Positions 53,113-63,929 of a DNA stretch of 64,000 nucleotides are shown here, piece by piece. Position 1 is the first letter of the stretch. Every line of letters starts with the position of its first letter. This DNA is from Candidatus Falkowella caecavicola. Its GTDB lineage: Bacteria > Bacillota > Clostridia > Oscillospirales > Ruminococcaceae. The DNA is taken from positions 1-64,000 of the forward strand of contig CAJFUK010000075.1 of the NCBI GenBank assembly GCA_904420125.1, in the 5' to 3' direction. The notes under the pieces are model-generated. The model worked only from the letters and a program-made list of their open reading frames with translations, was not told where the DNA came from and did not search any database. Both the position numbers and the translations under genes were made by a program.

Positions 53113-53976
53113 ATGGTACATGCTGTTTTTGGCCCAGCTGGCACCAGCGACAGTTATATAGAACGTGGGTATAAAAATCAATTATCCATGCCGGAATATC
53201 TGAAGGAGTTTGGCCTGGAAGCATATGAATATCAATGTGGACATGGGTTAAAAGTTTCTGATCAGACCGCTGAAAATTTTGGAAATGTCATGGCGCAATC
53301 GGGAATTGTCCTTTCCTTACATGCACCTTATTATATTTCACTATCCAGTATAGAACAGGAAAAGCGGGATAAAAGCGTTACTTATATCTGGCAAAGCGCC
53401 CGTTTAGCGCATTTGATGGGTGCCAAACGAATCATTGTTCATACCGGTTCGTGCGGAAAACTGAGTCGGGCGGACGCGCTGGCTCTTGCCGCCGACACGC
53501 TTCGCCGTGCGTTACAGAAACTGGAGGAAGAAGCTTTAGCAGATCATGTGACAATTTGCCCGGAGACTATGGGAAAAATCAATCAATTAGGGACATTAGA
53601 AGAAGTTTTAACGCTGTGTAAACTGGATGACAGATTGATTCCCTGCATTGATTTTGGACATTTAAATGCCCGTACATTAGGCGCAATTCGGACTAAAGAA
53701 GATTATCGGGCAATATTAGATGCCACGGAAAATGCGTTAGGCGCAGACCGGCTGAAAAATTTTCATGCGCATTTCAGCAAGATCGAATATACCGCAGGGG
53801 GCGAAAAAAGGCATTTAACGTTTGCTGATACGGTGTTTGGACCTGATTTTGATCCATTGGCAGAACTGATTGCGCAAAAGGCATTGACGCCTACGATCAT
53901 CTGTGAATCTGCCGGTACACAAGCGGAGGATGCGGCAGCAATGATGCAGATGTATCGGTCTTATTTAAACAGATAA
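53113..53976 (+). CDS. Endonuclease IV-like (AP endonuclease 2 family) TIM-barrel protein
   Basis: A 287-residue protein with the Xyl-isomerase-like TIM barrel of endonuclease IV (Nfo), which cuts DNA at abasic sites with zinc. Metal-ligand motifs can be seen: His in SLHAPYYIS, His in IIVHTGSCG, Glu in CPETMGK, Asp and His in IDFGHLNAR, His in FHAHFSKIEYT, and Glu in ICESAGT. These match the Nfo order, but the length and C-terminal part are also compatible with sugar isomerase/epimerase relatives. It starts 4 bases after yqeG stops, so the two are likely one operon. DNA repair is the favoured role. Confidence 0.85.
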   Translation: MVHAVFGPAGTSDSYIERGYKNQLSMPEYLKEFGLEAYEYQCGHGLKVSDQTAENFGNVMAQSGIVLSLHAPYYISLSSIEQEKRDKSVTYIWQSARLAHLMGAKRIIVHTGSCGKLSRADALALAADTLRRALQKLEEEALADHVTICPETMGKINQLGTLEEVLTLCKLDDRLIPCIDFGHLNARTLGAIRTKEDYRAILDATENALGADRLKNFHAHFSKIEYTAGGEKRHLTFADTVFGPDFDPLAELIAQKALTPTIICESAGTQAEDAAAMMQMYRSYLNR

Positions 53977-53982
53977 TTTTTT

Positions 53983-54022
53983 AAGTCAACCAGCAGATGA
54001 AAATGCTGGTTGACTTTTTTAT
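53983..54022 (+). terminator. Terminator of the yqeG-nfo-like operon
   Basis: AAGTCAACCAGCA and its complement form a 13-bp stem around 7 bases, followed by TTTTTT. Confidence 0.85.
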
Positions 54023-54070
54023 GATTTCTAAAAATTTCGTTTTATTTTGGATATATTTATATTAGGACTC

Positions 54071-54099
54071 TTGCAATTTGCGCATTATTTATATATAAT
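54071..54099 (+). promoter_or_regulatory. Promoter of the aroQ-pepP-pyk run
   Basis: TTGCAA, a 17-base spacer and a perfect TATAAT lie about 70 bases before the aroQ start. Confidence 0.75.
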
Positions 54100-54168
54100 G
54101 ATATTTGGTGAAAGTTGGTCTTTTTATGGATCAGTTTTGCAAGGATACAGGAAAGGTGCGGAAACGGC

Positions 54169-54603
54169 ATGAAGAAAAAAATATTATTGATACATGGTCC
54201 GAATCTGAATATGCTCGGTGAGCGTGAAACAGGTATTTATGGGAAAGAAACCTTTGACAGTATCAACCAGCAGATTTTAGCCCATGCGGAGCAATTAGGA
54301 ATTGAATGTGAGATATTTCAATCGAATTGTGAAGGCGCGCTGATTGATAAAATGCAGGAATGCCGTCAGAAAGTCGATGGAATCGTTATCAATGCCGGTG
54401 CTTATACGCATTACAGCTATGCAATCCGAGATGCGATTGCCAGTATTAAAATTCCTTGTATTGAGGTGCATTGTTCTAATATATATAATCGTGAAGATTT
54501 TCGGAAGACCTCTGTGATTGCACCTGTTTGTGTCGGACAGATCTCCGGATTTGGAAAATACAGTTATATGTTGGCTCTGGATGCCATCGTAAATTTAATA
54601 TAG
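54169..54603 (+). CDS. aroQ: Type II 3-dehydroquinate dehydratase
   Basis: The third step of the shikimate pathway. The protein has 144 residues. The start KKKILLIHGPNLNMLGERE is diagnostic, with the catalytic Tyr in TGIYG. VINAGAYTHYSYAIRDAI holds the substrate loop and EVHCSNIYNREDFRKTSVI the catalytic His. The start at 54169 is taken because the conserved N-terminus begins there; the longer frame adds non-conserved residues. It is followed by a prolidase gene, as in Bacillus (yqhS-yqhT). Confidence 0.97.
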   Translation: MKKKILLIHGPNLNMLGERETGIYGKETFDSINQQILAHAEQLGIECEIFQSNCEGALIDKMQECRQKVDGIVINAGAYTHYSYAIRDAIASIKIPCIEVHCSNIYNREDFRKTSVIAPVCVGQISGFGKYSYMLALDAIVNLI

Positions 54604-54636
54604 TGAACCTGTAACTACTTTAATAAGGGGGGGTAT

Positions 54637-55719
54637 ATGATGGCCAATTATATTGCTGCACTGATGGAAAAACTTCCTGCATCTCTGGACTGCGGAATTG
54701 TAACATCTCCAATGAATCGACGGTATTTGACGGGATTCTGTTCTTCTGCTGGGATTTTAGTACTCACGCATACAAAGAGCTATTTTTTAATTGACTTTCG
54801 TTATATTGAGAAAGCCAAACAGGATGTGGATCGCAGCGTTTGCGACGTGATCTTGTTGGAAAACCAAAACAGTCAACTTGCTGAAATTTTTTCCAGACAC
54901 GCTGTACAAACCGTAGGAGTGGAAGCTGACTATATTACACTCAATGACTATCATAGCTTTTGCAAGGCATTTCCAAAACAACAGTTTGTCGACAGCCGGG
55001 AATTCAGCGATGTGATTGCGGGCATGCGTATCATTAAAGCGGAGTGGGAAATTGATAAAATTGTTGCAGCCCAGCGAATAGCAGAACAGGCTTTTGATGA
55101 AATTCTACAATTTATTAAACCAGGCGTGTCAGAACGTGATATTGCATTAAATTTAGACTTTTCTATGCGGCGGGCGGGTGCAGAAGACATTTCTTTCAGC
55201 ACGATTGCTGTATCCGGAAAAAATTCTTCTTTGCCGCATGGAACACCTGGAAATAAGCTGGTAGAAAACGGAGACTTTGTGACAATGGATTTTGGCGCAC
55301 TACTGGATGGATATCACAGTGATATGACACGTACCGTAGCGGTGGGGTATGCGACAGAAGAAATGCAGCGGGTATATGATACTGTCCTGGAGGCAAACCG
55401 TCTTGGAATCGCAGCTGTCCGAGCGGGGATCACCGGTATGGAAGTGGATCGTATTTCGCGTTCTTTTATTGAAGCGCAGGGTTATAGCGGCTGTTTTGGA
55501 CATGGTCTTGGACACGGAGTCGGACTGGACATCCATGAAGCACCCTCCTTATCTCCGCGCGGAGATATTGTTCTGCAACCCAATATGGTCGTGACCATTG
55601 AACCGGGGGTCTATCTGGAGAACAAGTTTGGCATTCGCATTGAAGATATGGTCGTAGTCACGGAAAATGGCTGTAAAAATTTAACCCGGTCTTCTAAAGA
55701 CTTGATGATTTTAAAATAA
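54637..55719 (+). CDS. Xaa-Pro aminopeptidase/prolidase (M24 family)
   Basis: A 359- to 360-residue metalloprotease that cleaves peptides next to proline. The creatinase-like N-domain (about residues 1-125) precedes the pita-bread catalytic domain. The five metal ligands are visible: two Asp in TMDFGALLDGYHSDMTRT, His in GHGLGHGVGLDIHE, Glu in TIEPGVYL, and Glu in GIRIEDMVVV. The start has a strong G-rich SD with ATGATG (54637 or 54640). In Bacillus the order is aroQ-prolidase-efp. Here pyk follows instead of efp, 13 bases downstream. Confidence 0.95.
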   Translation: MMANYIAALMEKLPASLDCGIVTSPMNRRYLTGFCSSAGILVLTHTKSYFLIDFRYIEKAKQDVDRSVCDVILLENQNSQLAEIFSRHAVQTVGVEADYITLNDYHSFCKAFPKQQFVDSREFSDVIAGMRIIKAEWEIDKIVAAQRIAEQAFDEILQFIKPGVSERDIALNLDFSMRRAGAEDISFSTIAVSGKNSSLPHGTPGNKLVENGDFVTMDFGALLDGYHSDMTRTVAVGYATEEMQRVYDTVLEANRLGIAAVRAGITGMEVDRISRSFIEAQGYSGCFGHGLGHGVGLDIHEAPSLSPRGDIVLQPNMVVTIEPGVYLENKFGIRIEDMVVVTENGCKNLTRSSKDLMILK

Positions 55720-55732
55720 AAGGAGAATATTT

Positions 55733-57502
55733 ATGCGCAGAACGAAAATTGTCTGCACGCTGGGCCCTTCTACAGATAACGAAAACACACTTCGGGAGTT
55801 AATTATTTCCGGAATGAATGTTGCACGATTTAATTTTTCCCATGGAACCCATGAGTATCATAAAAATATGTTTCAAATGCTCTGCCGGGCACGGGATGAA
55901 TTGAAAATGCCGATTGCGGCTATGTTAGACACAAAAGGCCCCGAAGTGCGTCTGAAAAATTTTGCCAAAGGTAAAGTAATGCTGGAAGCCGGTAAAATGT
56001 TTACATTGACCACACGAGAAGTTGAAGGAGATGAGACAATTGTCTCGATTTCTTACAAACGTTTACCACAGGATGTTCATGTAGGAAGCCGCATTCTCAT
56101 TGACGATGGACTGGTGGAACTGACTGTAATCAGTGTGACGGATACGGATATTGTCTGCGAAATCGTGAATGGCGGCCCTATATCCAATCATAAAGGAGTC
56201 AATCTGCCGGACACCCGATTGACGATGCCCTATATGAGTGAAGCAGACCGTCAGGATATTATTTTTGGTATCCAGACAGGATATGATTTTATTGCTGCTT
56301 CTTTTGTGCGCTGTGCTGATGATGTGATGGAAGTACGTCATCTGCTGCATGAGCATGGAGGAGATCACATTAAAATTATTGCCAAAATAGAAAACTCAGA
56401 TGGTGTTGAAAATATCGACGAAATTCTGCATGCAGCAGATGGAATTATGGTTGCACGAGGGGATATGGGGGTAGAGATTGATCTCAAAAAACTGCCTGCG
56501 ATCCAAAAACAGCTGATTAAAAAAGCATACCGTGCAGGTAAAATAGCAATCACGGCCACCCAAATGCTGGATAGTATGATTAAAAATCCTCGTCCCACCC
56601 GTGCAGAAACAACCGATGTTGCCAATGCAATTTATGATGGTACCAGCGCGATTATGCTTTCCGGTGAGACGGCTGCTGGCATGTATCCCGTACAGGCGGT
56701 AAAAACCATGGCGGAAATAGCAGAATATACCGAATGCGATATTGACTATAAGAGCCGTTTTAAACGGTATGAATATGACGAACATGCCAATGTAACCCAT
56801 GCAATTTCTCAGGCAACGGTAACCACCGCGCATACATTACAGGCAAAAGCCATTATTACAGTAACTGAGTCGGGTAAAACAGCGCGAATGATCAGTAAGT
56901 TCCGTCCAGTATGTCCGATTATCAGCGGTACTTGCGCGCCGCAGGTTTACCGGCAAATGGCTTTGTCCTGGGGCGTTATTCCAATCATGGTTGAAGAAAA
57001 AACGAATACAGACGAATTGTTTCAGCATGCAGTCGATCGTGCAGAGGAAGAGGGACTGGTACAAAATGGTGATCTGGTTGTCATTACAGCCGGTGTGCCT
57101 CTCGGTGTCTCAGGCACTACCAATCTTTTAAAAGTGCATATTGTCGGTAATATTCTGGCTTCCGGTACAGGTGTCACCTCAGGTTCTGTCTGCGCAAATT
57201 TATGTGTATGTAAAACAGAAGATGAGGCGCTGAAAAATTTTGAACCTGGAGATATTTTGGTAATCCCACAAACGGGAAATAAACTGTTGCAGATCATGAA
57301 GGATGCAGCTGGAATCATTACAGAGCTTGACGGTATGGACACACACGCAGCGATCGTCGGCATGACCTTAGAAATCCCTGTGATCGTTGGTGCCGCCAAT
57401 GCCACCAGTTTGTTAAAGAATGGCGTTACAGTGGTTTTGGATGCGAGCAGGGGAATTGTCTGTAGTCAAAAACAGGAAAAAACGGCCCTGGCGAAAAAAT
57501 AA
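55733..57502 (+). CDS. pyk: Pyruvate kinase with C-terminal PEP-utilizer domain
   Basis: The last step of glycolysis, phosphoenolpyruvate and ADP to pyruvate and ATP. The 589 residues include the usual barrel and lid (MRRTKIVCTLGPS at the start, MLDTKGPEVRLK, IAKIENSDGVENID with the catalytic Lys, MVARGDMGVEI). They also include an extra C-terminal PEP-utilising domain (about 480-589, with DGMDTHAAIVGMTLEIPVIVG), as in Bacillus and other Firmicutes pyruvate kinases. AAGGAG precedes the ATG. A long bidirectional terminator follows. Confidence 0.97.
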   Translation: MRRTKIVCTLGPSTDNENTLRELIISGMNVARFNFSHGTHEYHKNMFQMLCRARDELKMPIAAMLDTKGPEVRLKNFAKGKVMLEAGKMFTLTTREVEGDETIVSISYKRLPQDVHVGSRILIDDGLVELTVISVTDTDIVCEIVNGGPISNHKGVNLPDTRLTMPYMSEADRQDIIFGIQTGYDFIAASFVRCADDVMEVRHLLHEHGGDHIKIIAKIENSDGVENIDEILHAADGIMVARGDMGVEIDLKKLPAIQKQLIKKAYRAGKIAITATQMLDSMIKNPRPTRAETTDVANAIYDGTSAIMLSGETAAGMYPVQAVKTMAEIAEYTECDIDYKSRFKRYEYDEHANVTHAISQATVTTAHTLQAKAIITVTESGKTARMISKFRPVCPIISGTCAPQVYRQMALSWGVIPIMVEEKTNTDELFQHAVDRAEEEGLVQNGDLVVITAGVPLGVSGTTNLLKVHIVGNILASGTGVTSGSVCANLCVCKTEDEALKNFEPGDILVIPQTGNKLLQIMKDAAGIITELDGMDTHAAIVGMTLEIPVIVGAANATSLLKNGVTVVLDASRGIVCSQKQEKTALAKK

Positions 57503-57510
57503 AAAAATAA

Positions 57511-57556
57511 AAAGTAAAAAGAAGCGCGGCTGCTACCCCGCGCTTCTTTTTACTTT
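57511..57556. terminator. 19-bp perfect bidirectional terminator
   Basis: Perfect arms at 57511-57529 and 57538-57556 enclose an 8-base loop with A- and T-tracts at the outer ends. It serves pyk on the plus strand and the small membrane gene at 57550 on the minus strand. Confidence 0.9.
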
Positions 57557-57729
57557 TTTTCTGTCAATTTGGAGATAATTAAAGATGTTAAAAGGACTAA
57601 ATATATGATAAACATTGTTGCCGGTAAGAAATTTGCTGTACCTACAGGTCTGGTAAAATAAACAAATAAAGAAAAAACCGATACAGCCAATGCTATGTAA
57701 GAAAGACCATTTGCTTTCTTCAAAGCCAT
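57550..57729 (-). CDS. Small two-helix membrane protein, function unknown
   Basis: A predicted 59-residue protein with two hydrophobic helices (GLSYIALAVSVFSLFVYF and ATMFIIYLVLLTSLIIS), a positive start (MALKKAN) and a basic end (KLTEKK). The ATG at 57729 is preferred because GAGGGGTG precedes it directly. It may be co-transcribed with the upstream recombinase gene on the same strand, 83 bases apart. Its stop lies inside the terminator stem. I see no family motif. Confidence 0.6.
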   Translation of the reverse strand: MALKKANGLSYIALAVSVFSLFVYFTRPVGTANFLPATMFIIYLVLLTSLIISKLTEKK

Positions 57730-57812
57730 CACCCCTCTTTTTATTATTTGTATTGAAGAGCGTATACTTATAATAACATAGGGCCGCGATTTTTTCAATT
57801 CTAAATGATTTC

Positions 57813-58814
57813 CTATTTCTTTGGCTTCTTTTGGTTGATCCCAGCCAATGGATTTTTATTCATCGCTTCCTGCATATTCTGGCTGGTAATATGGGTATAA
57901 ATTTCAGTCGTCCCAATATTGGCATGCCCCAGAATTTCTTTAAGAATCCGGATATCCACATTTCCGTGTTGGTACATTAAAGTAGCGGCAGTATGCCGAA
58001 GTTTATGCGGGGAAAAACCCATATTGTCTAAACCGGCTTCTTTTAAAACTCCCTGAACGATTAATTCTACTTGGCGAGCACCCAACCTTTTTCCTGTGCG
58101 AGAGGACAAGAAAAGGGCAGAGGGCTCAGCAATTACTTTTAACTGACTCCGTTCTTTTTCCATATAGTTGCGGATGGCTTCTACACAGGCATCGTTCAAA
58201 TAAATGATCCGTTCTTTATTTCCTTTACCCAGTAAACGAAGGGAACGCTCTTGTAAATTGAAATCCCGACAGTTTATACCAACCAATTCTGACAAACGCA
58301 TCCCGCAATTTAAAAAAAGAGTCAGTATGCAAAAATCCCGAAGCGGTTGCTTCGTATGGACATGCTGCAGCAGCTCAAAACTCTGTTCAAGCGTTAAGTA
58401 TTTCGGTAAACTTTTTTTTGTTGCCGGCATTTCCAAATTTTTGACAGGATTTTGCTCCAATACGCCTTTGGTAACCGTTAAATATTTATAAAACCCACGG
58501 ATACTACTGACTTTACGCGCACGGGTTTTCGGGTTGTTCGAGCGGTCTGAAGAGACATAATGTAAAAACTCATAAATATCAGACAGCGTAATATTCTGAA
58601 TGAACGACAGATCAATATCTTGAATCGATAAGTGCTGCATATTTTCATCAGTGACCGGTATTTTTTGTTTGTATAATTTCATAAAGCGTAAAAATGTCCG
58701 TAAGTCCACAGCATATCCAGCGACAGTACGAAGTGAACGGCCTTTAATCGTTTCAAGATAAAACAGATAATCATGTACCAATACAGGAAAATCAGAAAAG
58801 TTTAATTCAGCCAT
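57813..58814 (-). CDS. XerC/XerD-like tyrosine recombinase
   Basis: A 333-residue tyrosine recombinase, probably for chromosome dimer resolution. The N-terminal SAM-like core-binding domain spans about residues 5-130. The catalytic residues are visible: Arg in NCGMRLSELVGI, Lys in GKGNKERIIYL, His and Arg in SPHKLRHTAATLMY, His in ILGHANIGTTEIYTHI, and the nucleophile Tyr in EIYTH. Length and motif spacing fit XerD or XerC, not a phage integrase. Two starts are possible (58826 and 58814); the second is taken since AAAGG touches the first. It is not beside any obvious mobile element. Confidence 0.9.
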   Translation of the reverse strand: MAELNFSDFPVLVHDYLFYLETIKGRSLRTVAGYAVDLRTFLRFMKLYKQKIPVTDENMQHLSIQDIDLSFIQNITLSDIYEFLHYVSSDRSNNPKTRARKVSSIRGFYKYLTVTKGVLEQNPVKNLEMPATKKSLPKYLTLEQSFELLQHVHTKQPLRDFCILTLFLNCGMRLSELVGINCRDFNLQERSLRLLGKGNKERIIYLNDACVEAIRNYMEKERSQLKVIAEPSALFLSSRTGKRLGARQVELIVQGVLKEAGLDNMGFSPHKLRHTAATLMYQHGNVDIRILKEILGHANIGTTEIYTHITSQNMQEAMNKNPLAGINQKKPKK

Positions 58815-59159
58815 ACAAACAAACATCCTTTATCCAAAATAATCAATCTTCACACGCCTCACACTTTTCACACGGCAATTATCTAAGAGTTACTGCACAA
58901 GATTAGATATTCTTATTGTCAGTCAGACGCTATTGATACTGATGATATCATTATATCAAAATTATAATTATACTGAATCGCCATGCTTACCCCTTTTCCT
59001 TCTGCCCTGTACTTCGTTAAATTTGCATTTAGCGAAGTAAGAGATTTGTTTTTATGACGCTTCCCCTTACACACTCTCAAGATGAAGTCGGAAACAATAA
59101 TAACCGTATCAGTGTGATACGGTTATTATAACATAACAATACCTAGATTTTAGGCAAAC
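58815..59159. other. Intergenic region with two hairpins
   Basis: Upstream of the recombinase gene the minus strand carries A/T-rich promoter-like sequence. A 13-bp stem with one G-U pair and a 4-base loop is at 59010-59039, and another perfect one at 59097-59129. No gene is visible. The two structures may end transcription of the small coiled-coil gene or act in the recombinase leader. Confidence 0.55.
59097..59129 (-). terminator. Terminator after the small coiled-coil gene
   Basis: ATAATAACCGTATCA and its complement form a 15-bp perfect stem with a 3-base loop. On the minus strand it ends in TTATTATTGTTT, 30 bases past the gene stop. Confidence 0.75.
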
Positions 59160-59417
59160 TTACTCCGCAGAACTATCTGAATTTTCCGGCTCTGCAGGCG
59201 GTGTTACAGGCTCAGACAACATCTGTTCCAATTCCTGCTTAAGAATATCTACGTCCTGTGCTGTAACATTGATCGATTTTTGTAAAGCATCCAAACTATC
59301 TCTGGTTTGCTTGAGTTCTTTGTTTGCGCCATTAACAGCAACAAGGAGAAAAATATTCATAATGATTAAAACCAGACAAAACAAAATAACAATATTGACT
59401 TTCTTTAATTTCACCAC
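59160..59417 (-). CDS. Small anchored protein with coiled coil, function unknown
   Basis: A predicted 85-residue protein. It has a basic start (MVKLKKVN), one membrane helix (IVILFCLVLIIMNIFLLVAV, about residues 9-28), a heptad-like coiled coil (about 32-68, ANKELKQTRDSLDALQKSI) and an acidic Pro/Ser-rich tail. The GTG at 59417 is preceded by AAAGGA at 7 bases. The topology (short inner end, outer coiled coil) resembles small division- or wall-associated proteins, but no family can be named. Its neighbours are polC and a recombinase gene. Confidence 0.65.
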   Translation of the reverse strand: MVKLKKVNIVILFCLVLIIMNIFLLVAVNGANKELKQTRDSLDALQKSINVTAQDVDILKQELEQMLSEPVTPPAEPENSDSSAE

Positions 59418-59520
59418 TTACAAGTCCTTTCCGATTCAGGAATTCAGGTCTTATTCTGCATATTTTGACACATTCATTATATACTAATTTTCCAATGCTG
59501 TCAAACCTTATCTAAGGCAA

Positions 59521-62500
59521 TTATCCAAAAAGTGTGATCTGGCTGGTTTTGGGTAATCCTTCCAAGGCACCCGCCTGCTCTAAGATTTCAATCACTGCTT
59601 TTGAAACACCAGAACGCGCCGCCAGATCATCTACAGAAATATAAGATTCCCCTTTCCCCGCTATTTGCAGGCTGTTGGCGGCCGCTTCTCCCAAACCTTT
59701 CAGCGAAGTAAATGGAAGACGAATGTTCCCATCTTCTAACTGATATTTGGTCGCATGGGACAAATATAAATCAACCGGAAGAAAAGAATATCCCCGACAA
59801 AGCATTTCATTGGTAATCAGAAGAGTATCATCCGGCTCTTCCCCGCTTGCCTTTAGCGCTTCAATTTTTGCACGGACCGCTGCCCTACCACGGATGGCCG
59901 TGGCAGCATCAAAATCCTCACCCCGCACGGTAAAATAAGCTGCATAAAATTCTAACGGATGATATACCTTATACCAACACAGGCGAATTGCAGCAGTAAC
60001 ATAAGCAGCCGCATGTGCCTTCGGAAACATGTATTGAATTTTCATACAGCTGTCAATATACCATTGCGGTACCCCGCAGGCACGCATAGCGCTGAAGTGC
60101 TCCTCAGTCAACAATTTCGGCGCATTTCCTTTACGTGTGATCTCCATGATTTTAAAGGCCATCTTATGATCCAGCCCTTTATGAATGAGATAGGTCATAA
60201 TGCTGTCACGGGTACCAATCACTTCACTGATTGTGCAAGTTCCTTCTTCAATCAATTTTTGTGCATTATCCAACCATACGCCTGTACCATGTGACAAACC
60301 GGATACCTGCAAAAGGTCAGAGAACGATTTCGGCTTTGCGTCCATCAGCATCTTTCGCACAAAATTTGTTCCCATTTCCGGGATCCCCAATGTACCGGTT
60401 TCGCTATAAATATCATCTGATTTGACGCCCAAAGCTTCTGTGGAAGTATAGAGACTGACGACCTTTTCATCACTCATCGGGACCTGGGCAATTTTGATTC
60501 CCGTTAAATCTTCCAGATGCTTGTAGAGCGTCGGCACATCGTGCCCGAGCAGATCGAGCTTTAAGATCGTATCATGCAAAGAATGGAAGTCAAAATGCGT
60601 CGTAATAATCCCGCTTTCCTCAGAATCCGCAGGATGCTGGACAGGCGTAAAATCATATACGTCATAATCAGACGGCACAACAACCATCCCTCCCGGGTGC
60701 TGCCCTGTCGTTCGCTTGACGCCGGTACACCCTTCTGCTAAACGCTTCTTTTCCGCTTCACTGACAGTCCGTTGATTTTCTTCCAGATATTTCAGCACAA
60801 AACCATAGGCGGTTTTATCTGCCACAGTCGCAATGGTTCCTGCTTTAAATACATGATCTTTGCCAAAAAGGTCTTCTGTATAACGATGTGCGCTTGTTTG
60901 ATATTCACCACTGAAGTTCAGGTCAATATCCGGCGCCTTATCGCCATCAAATCCCAAGAAGGTCTCAAACGGGATATCATGTCCATCCCGGTTCATAAAA
61001 GTACCGCATTCTGGACAATCCTTAGGCGGTAAATCAAATCCGGAACCGACAGAGCCATCCAGAATAAACTCGCTGTGTTTACAATGCGGGCAAACATAAT
61101 GCGGCGCCAATGGATTAACTTCTGAAATCCCCGCCATCGTTGCAACAAAAGAAGACCCTACCGATCCACGGGATCCAACCAAATATCCATTTTGCTCCGA
61201 TTTATAAATCAATTTTTGCGCAATCATATACAGGACGGCAAAACCATGCTTAATAATAGAGGTTAACTCCCGATCAAGCCGCTTTTCAACAATTTCGGGT
61301 AAATTTTCTCCATAGATCGAACGAGCACGCCCCCAAGTGATTTCCTGCAGCTCTTCATCCGCGCCTTCCAGATGGGGCGGATAATTTCCTTTAGGAATTG
61401 GACGCAGATCGCCGTCAATCATATTCGCAATTTTATTGGGATTGGTAACGACCACTTCATATGCCTTCTCTTCACCTAAATAGGCAAATTCTTTCAGCAT
61501 TTCGTCCGTTGTCCGCAGGTAGAGAGGCGGCTGCTGCTCGGCATCTTTAAACTTCAAACCAGCCATTAGAATTGTACGGTAAATCGCATCCTGTGGATTC
61601 ATAAAATGAACGTCACAGGTCGCAACCACTGGTTTTTTCAGGCGTTCTCCTAAATTGACAATCGTACGGTTATATTCCCGCAAACGTTCTTCACTGTCCA
61701 CCTTGCCGGTACGAAGCATAAATTCATTATTTTGAATCGGCTGGATTTCCAGGTAATCATAAAATTCCGCAATTTTACATAATTCCCCCCAGGGACGACC
61801 GTCCGCAACAGCTGTATAAAGCTCGCCAGCCTCACAGGCACTACCGACCAAAAGGCCCTCCCTGTATTTCATTAACTCGCTCTTAGGGATCAACGGTTTT
61901 TTATGATAATATTTAAGATGAGAATAGGAAATCAGCCGATACAGATTTTTCAAGCCTACATGATTACGTACGAGCAGAATCTGATGATATGAGCGCAGTT
62001 TTTTGTAATCATCTTTCCCACCGAGCTGCGTATTAATTTCACCAATATGTGCGACCTGCCCCTTTTCTAAAAAAATCTTAAAAATGGCAATCGTAATTAA
62101 CCCCAGCGTACGCGCGTCATCGCAGGCACGATGGTGGTTAAAATCCTCCAGTTTTAAATGTTTGGCAACCGTGTCCAGTTTATGATTCTTTATATTTGGA
62201 AAAACCGCACGACAGATCGGCACCGTATCAATATATGTATTGTCTGCATGAAGTTTGTTGCGGGTTGCTGCTGCTTTAATAAAGCCCATATCAAAATTCG
62301 CATTATGTGCTACTAAAACATGTCCTTGTGCAAAATCAAGAAACTGCTTAACCGCTTCCCCCTCTAAAGGCGCATCTTTAACCATCTCGTTCGTAATACC
62401 AGTCAACTCGGTAATATTATACGGGATTTCTTTTTCCGGATTGACAAAGGTGTTAAACGTATCCACAATCTCGTTGTTATGGACTTTAACTGCACCAATT

Positions 62501-63858
62501 TCTGTCAGGCGTTCTGTATTTGCGTTGAGTCCGGTTGTCTCCACATCAAATACAATAAAGTCCCCGTTTAACGGTTCTTCCGAAGAACCGTATACAGCAA
62601 GAATGCAGTCGTTGATAAAATAATCTTCAATTCCATAGATTACTTTGAATTCTCCTCCGTTTTTACGGATTTTATCGACAGCATTCATTGCATCCGGAAA
62701 TGCCTGTACAACACCATGATCGGTAATCGCAATCGCTTTATGTCCCCAACGAAACGCTGTTTGAATCAATTTATCCGTCGGTGTTAATGCATCCATACTG
62801 GACATATTGGTATGCATATGCAGTTCCACACGTTTTTCTTTTGCTGTATCCTGCCGTTCCAGCTTTTTGACCAGCATGATATCATTGGGCTTAAAGGACA
62901 AATCCTTATCATATTTGTCATAATAAATATCACCGCTCAAAAAGACAGAGGCTCCTTTTTTGAGATCACTATATTTTTCCAGCTCCGTTTTTTTACAGAA
63001 TATTTTAAAGGAGATTGAATTGGTAAAATCAGTGATATAGAAACTCAGGATACAGTTCTGCCCCTGATTGTAATCACGGGAATCTGTACTGAAAATTTCG
63101 CCCCAGATAGAAATTTTTTCCCGTTCCTCTCGAATCTGAATGAGCGGTGTAGGCGGAATGGTAATCTTCTTTCCTTTTAACTGAACTGCTCCATCGACCA
63201 AAAAAGGCATGTCCACAAGATTAATCCGCACGGGTTCTTTCGCTCCATCCACTGGTTGATTGGAAGAAGCTCTTTTGCTCGTAGACGGGTTATCTGCCAC
63301 AGGCACTTCCCTTTTAGACATTCTCGGCGGTGCTGACGACAGTGGCAAAGAACTCATGGTCTGCGCGTAAACATCCGGCATAATCCGCGTTAATCCTTCA
63401 AATTGCACCTGGATGCCGAAACTAAATTGCTCCATGACCAGCTGCATCAGTTTCTTATCTACACCCGCCTGCTGGATAATGTCTGCACCGCCATGTTTTA
63501 ATGTAATATGTAAAATCTGATTTTCATAGGATACGTCTGCATCATCCAGGTATCCATTCACCATACTGACCATTGTCTTTAAACGCGCTACCAATTCCGG
63601 GAAGTAGGTACAATTGAAGAGATCCGGCGTATATTTGGGGAAGATGGATACCCGTTTCAACCGCATTTTTTCACAGATCAATTTTTCACAATGCTGCAGA
63701 TCCTGAAAAGGTACCAGGGCAGGAAAAATAACCGTCATATCCATTGCCTGCGTTCCTTTATAAATATCCAGAGACAGCACGTTCCCTTTCTGAATGCTTT
63801 CCGGAACGACACTATCGCCGATATACGCCTGGAATACCTGTAAAAATTCACTTGCCAT
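59521..63858 (-). CDS. polC: DNA polymerase III PolC (Gram-positive type alpha subunit)
   Basis: The main replicative polymerase of low-GC Gram-positive bacteria. The 1445-residue protein has, in order, an N-terminal domain and OB fold (about 230-340), the split PHP domain ([19 protein letters not shown]), the inserted 3'-5' exonuclease ([24 protein letters not shown], then [10 protein letters not shown] and ACDDARTLG) and the polymerase core with [12 protein letters not shown]. The ATG follows AAGGGGAATGATAA. The organism should also hold a DnaE-type enzyme elsewhere. It lies 71 bases after an upstream ispG-like gene, as in many clostridia (dxr-rseP-ispG-polC). Confidence 0.98.
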   Translation of the reverse strand: MASEFLQVFQAYIGDSVVPESIQKGNVLSLDIYKGTQAMDMTVIFPALVPFQDLQHCEKLICEKMRLKRVSIFPKYTPDLFNCTYFPELVARLKTMVSMVNGYLDDADVSYENQILHITLKHGGADIIQQAGVDKKLMQLVMEQFSFGIQVQFEGLTRIMPDVYAQTMSSLPLSSAPPRMSKREVPVADNPSTSKRASSNQPVDGAKEPVRINLVDMPFLVDGAVQLKGKKITIPPTPLIQIREEREKISIWGEIFSTDSRDYNQGQNCILSFYITDFTNSISFKIFCKKTELEKYSDLKKGASVFLSGDIYYDKYDKDLSFKPNDIMLVKKLERQDTAKEKRVELHMHTNMSSMDALTPTDKLIQTAFRWGHKAIAITDHGVVQAFPDAMNAVDKIRKNGGEFKVIYGIEDYFINDCILAVYGSSEEPLNGDFIVFDVETTGLNANTERLTEIGAVKVHNNEIVDTFNTFVNPEKEIPYNITELTGITNEMVKDAPLEGEAVKQFLDFAQGHVLVAHNANFDMGFIKAAATRNKLHADNTYIDTVPICRAVFPNIKNHKLDTVAKHLKLEDFNHHRACDDARTLGLITIAIFKIFLEKGQVAHIGEINTQLGGKDDYKKLRSYHQILLVRNHVGLKNLYRLISYSHLKYYHKKPLIPKSELMKYREGLLVGSACEAGELYTAVADGRPWGELCKIAEFYDYLEIQPIQNNEFMLRTGKVDSEERLREYNRTIVNLGERLKKPVVATCDVHFMNPQDAIYRTILMAGLKFKDAEQQPPLYLRTTDEMLKEFAYLGEEKAYEVVVTNPNKIANMIDGDLRPIPKGNYPPHLEGADEELQEITWGRARSIYGENLPEIVEKRLDRELTSIIKHGFAVLYMIAQKLIYKSEQNGYLVGSRGSVGSSFVATMAGISEVNPLAPHYVCPHCKHSEFILDGSVGSGFDLPPKDCPECGTFMNRDGHDIPFETFLGFDGDKAPDIDLNFSGEYQTSAHRYTEDLFGKDHVFKAGTIATVADKTAYGFVLKYLEENQRTVSEAEKKRLAEGCTGVKRTTGQHPGGMVVVPSDYDVYDFTPVQHPADSEESGIITTHFDFHSLHDTILKLDLLGHDVPTLYKHLEDLTGIKIAQVPMSDEKVVSLYTSTEALGVKSDDIYSETGTLGIPEMGTNFVRKMLMDAKPKSFSDLLQVSGLSHGTGVWLDNAQKLIEEGTCTISEVIGTRDSIMTYLIHKGLDHKMAFKIMEITRKGNAPKLLTEEHFSAMRACGVPQWYIDSCMKIQYMFPKAHAAAYVTAAIRLCWYKVYHPLEFYAAYFTVRGEDFDAATAIRGRAAVRAKIEALKASGEEPDDTLLITNEMLCRGYSFLPVDLYLSHATKYQLEDGNIRLPFTSLKGLGEAAANSLQIAGKGESYISVDDLAARSGVSKAVIEILEQAGALEGLPKTSQITLFG

Positions 63859-63929
63859 TTATCATTCCCCTTTTAACTTCCCTATATAGAATCGTTTCAT
63901 CCTGTCAATCAACAGGCTGGTATTGATTT

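Noticed and set aside
57813..58814. Reading the XerC/D-like gene as a prophage or ICE integrase
   Set aside because: Length, motif spacing and lack of any phage or transfer genes nearby fit a housekeeping recombinase better.
58815..59159. Possible small gene between the recombinase and coiled-coil genes
   Set aside because: No start codon with a ribosome binding site opens a frame of useful length. The stretch contains hairpins and AT-rich promoter-like DNA only.
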